DNA of 64,000 nt from an uncultured Lachnospiraceae bacterium (GTDB taxonomy: Bacteria > Bacillota > Clostridia > Lachnospirales > Lachnospiraceae): contig CAMUYQ010000012.1 in NCBI GenBank assembly GCA_947165025.1, positions 1 to 64,000 of the forward strand. The letters are read 5' to 3'. The notes under the pieces were generated by a model. It was not told the origin of the DNA, made no database searches, and saw only the letters and a program-made list of their open reading frames with translations. The translations under genes were made by a program, and so were the position numbers. Shown one piece after another: positions 33,294-42,201 of this stretch (its first letter is position 1; each line of letters begins with the position of its first letter).

Positions 33294-34688
33294 TTACAAT
33301 TCCAGTAGCGATAACAGGTTGCGAAGCTGTATGTTAAGGCAGTTGTTGATCTGGGTCAGGATGTTGAGCGTGCCGTAGTCGCTCCAGACATAGCCGTCGG
33401 GAAGATCGGTGAGGTCGTTCTTGTCGACAGACAGGATGACATTTCTGTTCTCTTCCTGGTAGAAGCGTCCGCCTTCCTCGGAAAGTACCGTGTCGATGAG
33501 GATGCCCCGGTTCTCTTTAAGGCTTCTGAAGAAGAACTTCTCAACAGTGTCTTCTTCACTTTCGCCTGCACAGTACTCTTTCTGTATGGTCGGACCGATC
33601 TCGACACCGTCAAAGCATCCGGGTTCGGGACGCAGCTTAACGAGAAACTTGAGTATCCCCTCGTCATCACAGCAAATAAGTCCGAACACGGCCCTGCCGT
33701 TTGAAGCAAAGAGCGGCTGGCGCCAGTGTGTTACTTCCCTGCCTTCTATCGTGATGTCGCAGAAGATGACCCTGAACGGGTAGTCACTCTTGCAGCAAAG
33801 TTCCTTATCCTTCATCTCCCATGATTCAAGTCCGGCAAGACTGACCATCTCGCTCCTTGAATCCGAGAGCATCTTGTAGTCGTTGATACCGTGGTAAAGC
33901 TCGACTATCGTCTTACGGTTTAAGTTCCACGCGGATTTGTAGAAATATGATTTGTTCTGGAACGGAACATCCGAATCCTGTCCCATCAGAACGTAAGGAA
34001 TGCATGACAGTACGGTCCTTGTATCCATGTTGACCATGTTGTCGCATCTCATGAACTGCTTGATCTGGCGAAGTGTCATCCAGCGGTGCGTATCTGTCTC
34101 GGGAAGCGCTTCCTGAACACGCACGATGACATTCCTGTTCCTCTTCTTGAGAAATCTTGATGACTGCTCAGACTGTATCTGGTCGACGATTATGTCCTTC
34201 GGATCCATATGAAGGAAATGGTCGAGATATTCGGGTATCCTTCCGCCGTGCTTTCCGGTAAAGTTACTCTTTGTCGCCTGGAGTGTCGGGGATATCTGAA
34301 CGACATTTACGTTACCGGGCTCGATCTTTGCCTGCATCAGGTAATGCCACGTGTCATTTATCTTGCAGGTGATGATACCGAGGAAACCTATCTCGTCCTG
34401 AACTATAACAGGCTGCTCATGCGTGCATTCTTCTCCGGTAAACTGTTTAAGTCCCCATATCTGGAAGAACGTATTATCTTCATTTCTGATACATCCCTGC
34501 TCTTCGTCGTAAAGCCACGGTTTGCAGTCATCCAGAGCGATATGCCTGATCTCAACGTGAGTTTTGTCGTTCCTCTCTTTGAGCCAGTCGTTCAAATCTG
34601 CATATGTGTGAAGCGGGTTCTCGACAGCTTCCGCTATGTCATCCGTATCAAGTATCTGATTGAAAATCCTGTCATCAAGTGTACTCAT
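33294..34688 (-). CDS. NDP-hexose 2,3-dehydratase
   Basis: A 464-residue protein made of two similar halves, as in the NDP-hexose 2,3-dehydratase family (TylX3, EvaA, SpnO). Parallel pieces are KPWLYDEEQGCIRNEDNTFF, LMQAKIEPGNVNVVQISPTLQ against LVKLRPEPGCFDGVEIGPTIQ, and RFLKKRNRNVIV against RFYQEENRNVIL. The reaction removes the C2 hydroxyl of NDP-4-keto-6-deoxyglucose, the committed step to 2,6-dideoxysugars. ATG 34688 follows a GTG; ribosome site weak. Common in actinomycete antibiotic clusters, less expected here. Confidence 0.85.
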   Translation of the reverse strand: MSTLDDRIFNQILDTDDIAEAVENPLHTYADLNDWLKERNDKTHVEIRHIALDDCKPWLYDEEQGCIRNEDNTFFQIWGLKQFTGEECTHEQPVIVQDEIGFLGIITCKINDTWHYLMQAKIEPGNVNVVQISPTLQATKSNFTGKHGGRIPEYLDHFLHMDPKDIIVDQIQSEQSSRFLKKRNRNVIVRVQEALPETDTHRWMTLRQIKQFMRCDNMVNMDTRTVLSCIPYVLMGQDSDVPFQNKSYFYKSAWNLNRKTIVELYHGINDYKMLSDSRSEMVSLAGLESWEMKDKELCCKSDYPFRVIFCDITIEGREVTHWRQPLFASNGRAVFGLICCDDEGILKFLVKLRPEPGCFDGVEIGPTIQKEYCAGESEEDTVEKFFFRSLKENRGILIDTVLSEEGGRFYQEENRNVILSVDKNDLTDLPDGYVWSDYGTLNILTQINNCLNIQLRNLLSLLEL

Positions 34689-34699
34689 CACTCTAACTC

Positions 34700-35116
34700 T
34701 TACTCGTTTTTCAGTGCCTCAAGATATTCGTCAAAATCTTCGTATGTCTCATCACCCGGTGCATATTCGTGGTCGCACACTGCCTCGACCACGCAGTCAG
34801 GCGTGAAGTTCTGCATCGTACGCCACAGCATCTCATCGATATACAGACCCTTTGTAGGATCGTCAAGCCTGTATGTCTTCTCTTCCTTTCCGTCGGTCAC
34901 GACAACGTCGCAGCTTCCGGTAACGGCGATGAGCACAAGCTTTGTACGCTTTGTGGCATGGTTTCCGCGCTTTGCCCCTGCAATGACATCCCTTACCCAG
35001 AAGATACGCTTGATGTCAAACGGGATCGCCGCGGTATGATTTTCGACGACGAGAAGTCGTCCGTCGGCCTCCTGATTGGACCTTATATCTACATAATAGC
35101 TCTGTCTCTTACTCAC
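34700..35116 (-). CDS. FdtA/WxcM-like cupin, copy 3
   Basis: A 138-residue cupin: VDIRSNQEADGRLLVVEN, RIFWVRDVIAGAKRGNHATK, VTGSCDVVVTDG, MLWRTMQNFTPDCVVEAV. It is more divergent than copy 2 (GNHATK in place of GxHAHK, and WRTMQNF in place of WREMYDF), so it may act on another intermediate. Located 11 bases before the 2,3-dehydratase gene on the same strand. Confidence 0.75.
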   Translation of the reverse strand: MSKRQSYYVDIRSNQEADGRLLVVENHTAAIPFDIKRIFWVRDVIAGAKRGNHATKRTKLVLIAVTGSCDVVVTDGKEEKTYRLDDPTKGLYIDEMLWRTMQNFTPDCVVEAVCDHEYAPGDETYEDFDEYLEALKNE

Positions 35117-35150
35117 TGTGCTTTCCTCTTTTCATATACTCTTCCGAAGA

Positions 35151-37361
35151 TTATAACACTTCGTAAGTCTCTCCTTTGCGGCCCCTTACGATCACGACCG
35201 CGATCACGGCAAGCCATGCGATCATCGAAAATGCGTAGACAGCTCCGTATACCTTCGGTACAACGTATCTGATATTGATCTCGTTTGCGTCCGTACACTC
35301 CGTAAGGTCGATCCTGATCTTGTTCCTGTCACTCTTTGTGATCGCAATACTCTTACCGGCCCCGTCGACTGCCATATATCCGTCATAGTAAAACAGCGGA
35401 AATTCGACATATTCGCCCGCTGCCGAAGCAGTGTAGCGGTAGAACACGTGTGTTCCGACCTTTCGGTACTCAAGGCTGCTTATGACAGAATCATCCGACA
35501 CATAGCCCGCATCGGACTTGTAATACTCAGGGATCGTGCCCACCGGAAGATAGTCGTCAACATCCTTGTCTATGAATGCGACTGTTTCATCATAAATCTT
35601 TATATAGTTGTGCAGAAACTCGTGTGTCGCATAGTATGCTCCACCGATGCAGTAAATGACCATCGCGCCGGCAACACCCGTAATTACAACGTTTCTGCCC
35701 TTATTCGCAAATGCACGTGCGAGTAACTCAGGGAAACACATTGCACCAAGCGTTCCTGCTATCCCCAGAAATCTGTTGCTCGACTGAAGGTTATCGGTTA
35801 TCGTCTGAACGGCCCCGATGTTCCTGAGCGCATGCCACGGGAAATACGCTGTCGCCATCCAGAAGAAGATGAAACCTGCGACAAACACCGGAAAAATATA
35901 TCCGAGATCGTTGATTATTCCCTTGTCAGAACCCTCTTCTTTCGCACAGTCTTCTTTATGAAAGTGCCTTCCGGCCACATATATCGCAAACAGCACAGCG
36001 CAGACCGCAGTTATCACAAACGCATACGTCCACCTGTTGTCGAAGAAGAAATCCGAAAATCTCCAGAGGGTTCCCTCAAAATCACGCCATGTCAGTGCAT
36101 CGCCGCCCCAGTCAAGGAACCAGTAGCGTACAAATGCCACGTATGTACCGGCAACAAGAACCGCAAACAGTACGACCGACTTTCCTATTGCGGCCCACAC
36201 AGCCTTATCCTTCAGCTTCCTGATGCCGACAAGCGTGATGATCACGACCAGCAGCGAGCACAGAAGCGATGAGATTATGTGGGTGCAGAACACCCCTGCA
36301 AGGCCTATGGGAAGATAATACCATTTTCGGCGCTCTTTATAAAGTATGTCTACAAGCCCAGCGATGACAAGCGGTATGAACATCTCGGCATTTAAAGCCC
36401 CGCCGAGCTTGCCGCCGTATGTGATCGCGTAGAGCCTTGAAAATTCGAACGTCATGAGAAATGTTGACAGAAGCCGCATCCATCTCTTTTCAAAAAGCAC
36501 CGTGGATGCCTTGTAGAACAGGAGCGCACTTACGGCATTCGTGACGATCATCATGACCTTAACGGCTCCGTATATCGACATCTTCATCAGTCTCAGTGCA
36601 GCGACCGGATACAGGAACAGCGACGGATAAAGCACTCCGAGCTGTCCGTGCCTGTTATCCCACTGCGGATTGATCACGACCGGGAACTGTCCGTCCTTAA
36701 GGCCGAGATAAACGCCGTCTATCCTCATCATATGTCCGCGAAGATCCCCTCCGACCGGAAGAGCTTTGGCGCACACGAACGGAAGCGTTGTTACAAGAAG
36801 CATCGCTGTAACGGCCAGGATCGTCAGCGGATCCGCACCCTTTTTGATGCTGATCACAAGCATCCATACAATGCCCGCTGCGATAAGGCACAAAACGGCA
36901 TATATAAAATGGTCCGTAAATATGTATTTATCCGAGATCACCGACATCGCCAGCAGCTTAAACTGCGTTCCTTCCTCGCAGTTTACCGTGATCCTGCCGT
37001 TTGTGACCGGGTGGTCGATCATGAACATGAACTGGACCGGAACTCCTCCTTTGCTTACGGGGAGCGGGATCATCATGTCTTCCTTCTCCTGTTCGACGTT
37101 AAGATATGCTTTTGCCTCGCTACCCGTCAGGCTGTAATCCATCGCGATCACGTAGTTTCCTGCAGGAAGCGCGATTCCGCCCACTGAAAATGAGTTGTCC
37201 TCGGCATGATTTTCGACGTTAGTCGGATCGAGTGTGACCTGATGCTGCTTCGCACTAAAAAAACTTACCGCAAAGTACGCGGCAAGCGCAATAAACAGGA
37301 CTGTCAGGGCGATCCCGACGATCCGTGAGATTCTGTTTACGGTATCTTTATTTATCTTCAT
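35151..37361 (-). CDS. Large GT-C-like membrane protein (PTPS-related family), copy 2
   Basis: 736 residues, the same architecture as the protein at 17009-19201: first helix at about 14-32, outer beta domain with GGIALPAGNYVIAMDYS, then a multi-helix core with GHMMRIDGVYLGLKDG and QFPVVINPQWDNRHGQLG, and a C-terminal outer domain and final helix. The shared motif string shows the two are paralogues. It probably carries out an extracytoplasmic glycosyl transfer. ATG 37361 lies 14 bases inside the end of the acetyltransferase gene. Confidence 0.75.
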   Translation of the reverse strand: MKINKDTVNRISRIVGIALTVLFIALAAYFAVSFFSAKQHQVTLDPTNVENHAEDNSFSVGGIALPAGNYVIAMDYSLTGSEAKAYLNVEQEKEDMMIPLPVSKGGVPVQFMFMIDHPVTNGRITVNCEEGTQFKLLAMSVISDKYIFTDHFIYAVLCLIAAGIVWMLVISIKKGADPLTILAVTAMLLVTTLPFVCAKALPVGGDLRGHMMRIDGVYLGLKDGQFPVVINPQWDNRHGQLGVLYPSLFLYPVAALRLMKMSIYGAVKVMMIVTNAVSALLFYKASTVLFEKRWMRLLSTFLMTFEFSRLYAITYGGKLGGALNAEMFIPLVIAGLVDILYKERRKWYYLPIGLAGVFCTHIISSLLCSLLVVIITLVGIRKLKDKAVWAAIGKSVVLFAVLVAGTYVAFVRYWFLDWGGDALTWRDFEGTLWRFSDFFFDNRWTYAFVITAVCAVLFAIYVAGRHFHKEDCAKEEGSDKGIINDLGYIFPVFVAGFIFFWMATAYFPWHALRNIGAVQTITDNLQSSNRFLGIAGTLGAMCFPELLARAFANKGRNVVITGVAGAMVIYCIGGAYYATHEFLHNYIKIYDETVAFIDKDVDDYLPVGTIPEYYKSDAGYVSDDSVISSLEYRKVGTHVFYRYTASAAGEYVEFPLFYYDGYMAVDGAGKSIAITKSDRNKIRIDLTECTDANEINIRYVVPKVYGAVYAFSMIAWLAVIAVVIVRGRKGETYEVL

Positions 37362-38082
37362 CAGCGTATTTCTTAATGAACTCGCCCGGGTTTACGTACT
37401 CTTTGGCGTGCTCCTCGATCCAGGCTCTGTCCTTGTCCCACCAGCGAAGGGCCAGCAGCTTTTTCACCGTTTCCTCATCAAATCTCGTTCCGATCTTCTT
37501 AGCCGGAACGCCAGCATATATCGCATAAGGCTCAACGTCTGACACGACAAGGCTTCCGGCACCGACTACCGCTCCGTCGCCTATAGTCACGCCGTCGCAT
37601 ATCGACACCGTGTAGCCGACCCATACATCGTTTCCGATCGTGATGTTGATACCGTTCTCCTTATCGGTCCACTTTGCCTCTTCAAACGAGGTCTCTGTTA
37701 CATACGAATACCCGAACTGGGCAACCTTTGAGAAGAAAGCGGGATGCACCGCGATACTCTCGCCCTTTACGGGATGCCGTCCGATGAGCGTATGTATGTC
37801 GCCTATGCACGAATATCTTCCGATCGTCGTATTGCTGATGATCGCGTTGTTTCCTATCATCGAGCTGTAGCCGACAAATGTATGCTCGAGCCTCGCACCG
37901 TCACCGATGTGGGCTCTTCCTTCAAGCTTTGTCCCTCCGCGAAGATACGCGCCCTTTCCGATGATGCTGTCACTCTTTCGCTCAATGCCCATCTTAACGA
38001 ACGGAAACACCATGTTACGGTAAACGCACGATCCCATATCCGAAAGCTTTCTCTTTGCAAATTTTCCGAACGATTCCATCAT
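37348..38082 (-). CDS. Hexapeptide-repeat acyltransferase (CatB/XAT-like)
   Basis: A 244-residue left-handed beta-helix enzyme. Hexapeptide turns run from about 43 to 110 and resume at 150-190 (ITIGNDVWVGYTVSICDGVTIGDGAVVGAG in pieces), with an inserted loop from about 100 and the conserved DIHTLIGRHPVKGESIAVHPA containing the catalytic-type histidine. It likely acetylates a sugar amine or hydroxyl for the surface glycan. ATGA overlap with dgt upstream. Confidence 0.85.
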   Translation of the reverse strand: MMESFGKFAKRKLSDMGSCVYRNMVFPFVKMGIERKSDSIIGKGAYLRGGTKLEGRAHIGDGARLEHTFVGYSSMIGNNAIISNTTIGRYSCIGDIHTLIGRHPVKGESIAVHPAFFSKVAQFGYSYVTETSFEEAKWTDKENGINITIGNDVWVGYTVSICDGVTIGDGAVVGAGSLVVSDVEPYAIYAGVPAKKIGTRFDEETVKKLLALRWWDKDRAWIEEHAKEYVNPGEFIKKYADEDK

Positions 38083-39536
38083 AATTCGATACCCCGAAGC
38101 TGTCTGTAAAGCCTTCCGGCATAGCTGTCAGTCATCCCCGACACAAAGTCCGTCGCAAGAAGCAGCCGCAGATACAGCTTCTCACTCTCCGATGCGCCCT
38201 CGGCCCTTATCCTGTACACCTGCATGTATGAGGATGATATAAGGTCCACAAGCTTCGTATCAACGGCACCGGCCTTCTCCTTCCACTCATCCGTGTCATA
38301 GTAGACAAGAGCCCCGGCAAACGACGTTAAAAGAAAATCAAATATCGCATCTGCTGCGACTTCCAGTTTCAGTATCGGCTCGGACAGGAACGCATGCTTA
38401 TACGCCACATCGCCCAGAACATCCATGACTATGTCGGTGTTTGTCCCGGACAGCAGCTCTTTCCTGTATGTACCCGCCATTATCGCATCATAATTTGTCA
38501 TGAAGCTGTCAACGGCAGAGGTAAGGAGCATTCCCTGTATCCTGACGACCCAGTTCTGGACCGCGTAGACCTGCGGATCCTCGTAGTTCTGGTCGATCGC
38601 TTTGTTGTAGTAATAATCAAGTGATGAGAGTATCTTCTTGGCTGTCTGGACCTGCGCATCCGTTGCGCCCTTCTTCTCACCTTCCGCGATCGCACTCTCA
38701 AGCGCTCTCTTTAATATGTCCGTGCTGACAAGTCCCTTTTTGACGGCATCTTCGATATCCGCCGTCCTGTAGGCTATGTCATCGGCAGCCTCAAGCGCGA
38801 ATGCGAGCGGATGACGGTGTCCGTTTGTTCCGCAGGAGTTCTGTACGTCCTCAAACACTTCCCTGTCGGCGTAAAAGTACCCCATCTTCTTACGGGCTAT
38901 GTCACGGTCGGGATCATTCTTATCGTACGATATCTCAAGCGAGGAGCCCGGGTACTTCATGATCGTTGCAAGAAGAGCCTTTGTCAGGTTCATGCCGTTC
39001 TCATCGACCATGAAATGAAGCTTTGTCACGACCCTGAGCGCCTGGGTGTTTCCCTCAAAATGCGTAAAATCATTTATCTGCTGCTCATTTAACACATCAA
39101 TGAGCTTTCTGCCTTTAAATTCCATCACGGGAAGGTTTCTCTTAAACCAGTCCCTTATCGCATCCTCTCCAAAGTGTCCGAACGGCGGATTTCCGATATC
39201 ATGAAGAAGCCCTGCGCATTCAAGCACGCTGCATATATCCTCGCGCATCGATGCGTCAAAGGATGCGTCTTTTTCTTCCTCAATGATCCTCGCTCCAAGC
39301 ATACGGCCGATAGAGCGTGCAAAATTGGCTACCTCAAGAGAATGAGTCAGCCTTGTCCTTATGAAATCACTTTTGTCCAGGGGGAAAACCTGTGTCTTGT
39401 CCTGAAGACGGCGAAATGATGCGCTTGAAATGATGCGCTGGTAGTCTTTTTCAAATTCGGTTCTGGAATCCGACGAGGCTGAGCTTCTGGCTACAGATCT
39501 TATCCTGTCGGGGCACATGAGTGTTTTCCAATTCAT
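38079..39536 (-). CDS. dgt: Deoxyguanosinetriphosphate triphosphohydrolase (dGTPase)
   Basis: A 485-residue HD-domain enzyme. ASFRRLQDKTQVFPL, RTRLTHSLEVANFARSIG (first metal histidine) and CAGLLHDIGNPPFGHFGEDAI (HD pair and the catalytic His of GHFGE) define the Dgt family. It cleaves dGTP to deoxyguanosine and tripolyphosphate, influencing dNTP pools; some members limit phage. The length fits. It overlaps the acetyltransferase gene, although no functional link is apparent. Confidence 0.9.
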   Translation of the reverse strand: MNWKTLMCPDRIRSVARSSASSDSRTEFEKDYQRIISSASFRRLQDKTQVFPLDKSDFIRTRLTHSLEVANFARSIGRMLGARIIEEEKDASFDASMREDICSVLECAGLLHDIGNPPFGHFGEDAIRDWFKRNLPVMEFKGRKLIDVLNEQQINDFTHFEGNTQALRVVTKLHFMVDENGMNLTKALLATIMKYPGSSLEISYDKNDPDRDIARKKMGYFYADREVFEDVQNSCGTNGHRHPLAFALEAADDIAYRTADIEDAVKKGLVSTDILKRALESAIAEGEKKGATDAQVQTAKKILSSLDYYYNKAIDQNYEDPQVYAVQNWVVRIQGMLLTSAVDSFMTNYDAIMAGTYRKELLSGTNTDIVMDVLGDVAYKHAFLSEPILKLEVAADAIFDFLLTSFAGALVYYDTDEWKEKAGAVDTKLVDLISSSYMQVYRIRAEGASESEKLYLRLLLATDFVSGMTDSYAGRLYRQLRGIEL

Positions 39537-39544
39537 ATCCGGGA

Positions 39545-40603
39545 TCAGTTCGTTACTCCGATGTTAATCTTCAGGTTACCTTCGTTCATGTTACATTCGA
39601 CATCCGATGTCTGCGAACCCTTTGCGGTCTCAGCATGGATCGTGTACATACACGGAAGGAGCGGCGATACTACCGCACTCTGTCCGCTGTCCATCTTCTG
39701 ATCCGCAAATCCCGATATCGATATCGTTGTCCCGTCGTAGCCCATATTGATCGTAAACTGCAGTAGCGGGAGCTTTACGACATATGCCGAACCGTTCTTG
39801 GCCGAAAACGTTGCCTCGTCCTTGATCTCTGCAAGGAAGCTGGCGCGTTTGTCGGAATTATCTGCCATATACTTAGTGAAATGCTCAACTACCGACTCGG
39901 GATAGCCGATGAGTGTCTTCGTCTCTGCATCCTCATATGCAAGCTTCATGCCGACAAAGCCGGTATCGTTTGCAGCAAGTGCCTGGTCAAGCTGGGTTAA
40001 GAGCATCTCATATGATGTGGCGCTCTGGTACGAGCCGTATGCTGTACCGACGTCAAGTGCCATCGTCGCACCGGTCGTTGAATTGGGTGCCGCGGCTGTG
40101 GCATTCTCGCCAAGAAGCGTACTTGTGTCGCCCTGCTGCTCTTCGCCCGTACCTGCCGGTGTGCCCTGTGAATCGGGCGTCTGCGCTGCTGCTGCGCCTG
40201 CACCGCCTGCTGCATTATACTTTGTGCCAAGTCCTCCGGACCTGTAATCCGCAAATATATCCTTTACAACGCCGGTTATCGTGAACATGTTCTGGGGATA
40301 ATATATCCCGGCTGTAGTCCCTGCACCGCGGCTGTAAGCGATAAGCGCCGCAGCAAGCGCAACTGCAAGGACAAAGCTGTATGCTATCCATGCATAATCA
40401 AGTATACCGCCGCTTCGGTGATGTACCGCCGAAGGTGCCGGGGCAGCATAAAAAGAGCCCGTAGCCTGCGAAACACCCGATGAGGGTGCCGCCTTCTTCG
40501 GTCCGCTGTATCCGCTCTTGAATTTTGCTCTCGGCTTACCGCTCTGGCCGCTGATAACGTCCTGCACGGAAAGTGCCGATCTTCTGTTCTTCTGGTCTGC
40601 CAT
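39545..40603 (-). CDS. Membrane protein with Ala/Gly/Thr-rich linker, unknown function
   Basis: A 352-residue protein: a basic, disordered N-terminus of about 65 residues, one membrane helix at about 69-89, a low-complexity Ala/Gly/Thr/Gln linker (about 125-185) and an extracytoplasmic domain from about 195 with a beta-rich C-terminus (LLQFTINMGYDGTTISISGF). I recognise no family. The stop of dgt's neighbour is close: the ATG of dgt lies nine bases after this gene, and the glycosyltransferase gene follows two bases after its stop. Confidence 0.6.
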   Translation of the reverse strand: MADQKNRRSALSVQDVISGQSGKPRAKFKSGYSGPKKAAPSSGVSQATGSFYAAPAPSAVHHRSGGILDYAWIAYSFVLAVALAAALIAYSRGAGTTAGIYYPQNMFTITGVVKDIFADYRSGGLGTKYNAAGGAGAAAAQTPDSQGTPAGTGEEQQGDTSTLLGENATAAAPNSTTGATMALDVGTAYGSYQSATSYEMLLTQLDQALAANDTGFVGMKLAYEDAETKTLIGYPESVVEHFTKYMADNSDKRASFLAEIKDEATFSAKNGSAYVVKLPLLQFTINMGYDGTTISISGFADQKMDSGQSAVVSPLLPCMYTIHAETAKGSQTSDVECNMNEGNLKINIGVTN

Positions 40604-40605
40604 AT

Positions 40606-41547
40606 CTAGAAATCGTATTCGTCCTCTTCAGGCTTCATTACCTGATGGAGCTTTATCTCAAAGTCCTGCCTCTCCTTCTGCTTGAGGGAATTGAGTATCA
40701 TTCCCGAGAAGAACGACTGGATCGATGCAAGCGCTACAAATCCGCATACAACGAGCGTCGGTATCTTTGACACCGCGTGCGTACGCAGGAATTCCGTAAA
40801 GATCGGAACAAAGAAGCAGAATGCCACAAACAGCATGATGAACGACAGTGCCGAAAAGAACTGCAGCGGTTTGTACACTCTGTAGAAATTGATGATAGTA
40901 AAGAGCACCTTGATACCGTCGCCGACCGTGTTGAGCTTTGATTCGCTCCCCTCCGGACGGTCCCTGTACTGAACGATAACGTTTTCGACGCCCATGTTCT
41001 TGTCTATTGCGTGGATCGTCATCTCGGTCTCTATCTCAAAGCCTTCCGACAATACCGGAAAAGTCTTCACAAACCTGTATGAAAACGCGCGGTAACCGGT
41101 CATTATGTCGGTAATATCGCTGTGGAACAGCACGTTTATGGACTTTTTCACTATCGTGTTGCCAAAGTTGTGGAACAGTCTCTTGTTCTCGGTAAAATAC
41201 GTCGATGACAGGCGGTCCCCGATGACCATGTCGGCCTTTCTCTCAAGAACGGCATCGACCATCTCTCTTGCCGAGTCAGCCGGATACGTGTCATCACCGT
41301 CAACCATCAGGTAGCAGTCAGCCTCGATCTCCATGAACATGCGGCGCATTACATTGCCCTTGCCCTGCTTGTACTCATACCTGACTACGGCACCGGCCTC
41401 TTTGGCGATCTCGGCAGTGTTATCGGTCGAATTATTGTCATATACATAAATAATTGCCTCGGGAAGCGCTTCTTTGTAATCCTTCACAACCTTGGCAATC
41501 GTCTGACTCTCGTTATAGCATGGTATCAATACGGCTATCCTGTTCAA
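40606..41547 (-). CDS. Family 2 glycosyltransferase with two C-terminal membrane helices
   Basis: A 313-residue DPM1/GtrB-like enzyme: VLIPCYNESQTIAKVV, YVYDNNSTDNTAEIAKEAG, the donor-site MVDGDDTYPAD at about 78-88 and DIMTGYRAFSYRF; helices at about 228-252 and 262-288. It should attach a sugar to a polyprenyl phosphate. The start is TTG 41547 with GGAGG seven bases upstream; a nearby ATG is out of frame. It is the first gene of the run dgt-acetyltransferase-GT-C, judged by the 53-base gap before it. Confidence 0.85.
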   Translation of the reverse strand: MNRIAVLIPCYNESQTIAKVVKDYKEALPEAIIYVYDNNSTDNTAEIAKEAGAVVRYEYKQGKGNVMRRMFMEIEADCYLMVDGDDTYPADSAREMVDAVLERKADMVIGDRLSSTYFTENKRLFHNFGNTIVKKSINVLFHSDITDIMTGYRAFSYRFVKTFPVLSEGFEIETEMTIHAIDKNMGVENVIVQYRDRPEGSESKLNTVGDGIKVLFTIINFYRVYKPLQFFSALSFIMLFVAFCFFVPIFTEFLRTHAVSKIPTLVVCGFVALASIQSFFSGMILNSLKQKERQDFEIKLHQVMKPEEDEYDF

Positions 41548-41600
41548 ACCCCATCCTCCGAACGTATGTCGTTATATTTTACCACAGAAGGCGCGTTTTC

Positions 41601-42170
41601 TCAAGAGGTGCGCCCTTTTGACCTCTTCTTTGAGATGCCGCCGTAAACGGCCATGATGACCGACACGACAACACCGACAAGTATGGAATTGCCGAGCGTA
41701 CTCTTAGCCCCTATCGTGACACCGGAATATATCGGTATATCCTCAATAAAGAACAGCATCAGCGGCAGCACAAATAACCCGCAGAATATCCCCGCAAATA
41801 TCTGAATGGCATTATAATCCAGAAAATCCCTGAAAGAAAACTCCTTCGGAAAATGATATCTTCCGTAGTACAGTCCCATGAAAAGGCCGTAAATTCCGAG
41901 TATCACAACCTCCGGATAACTGATCGACGATTCAAACAGGATATTGACGATCAGATCGCCGCCAAGTCCCGAAAACAATCCGCATATCGGTCCGAAGAAC
42001 ACCGACACGATCGCGATCACAAGCACCCTGAGCTGTACCCATGCGTATGTCCAGTCAGGAATGATCCCCCCTCGTGCAAGGTTCATCTGGCCCCACTCGG
42101 CCAGAACGAAGAATGCTATGCCTAAAAGTGTCGCTACAGTTTCTTTTGTTCCGTACTTAAACTTTTCCAT
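41601..42170 (-). CDS. ECF transporter S-component-like membrane protein
   Basis: A 189-residue protein with five or six membrane helices. The region VLVIAIVSVFFGPICGLFSGLGGDL, seen in short pieces as FFGPICGLFSGLGGD, is typical of ECF substrate-binding S components, which partner with EcfAAT to import vitamins. Ligand unknown and no riboswitch is visible upstream. The C-terminus is strongly basic. Confidence 0.75.
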   Translation of the reverse strand: MEKFKYGTKETVATLLGIAFFVLAEWGQMNLARGGIIPDWTYAWVQLRVLVIAIVSVFFGPICGLFSGLGGDLIVNILFESSISYPEVVILGIYGLFMGLYYGRYHFPKEFSFRDFLDYNAIQIFAGIFCGLFVLPLMLFFIEDIPIYSGVTIGAKSTLGNSILVGVVVSVIMAVYGGISKKRSKGRTS

Positions 42171-42201
42171 ACTGATACCATATCATCAGGCGCTGAAAAC
42201 C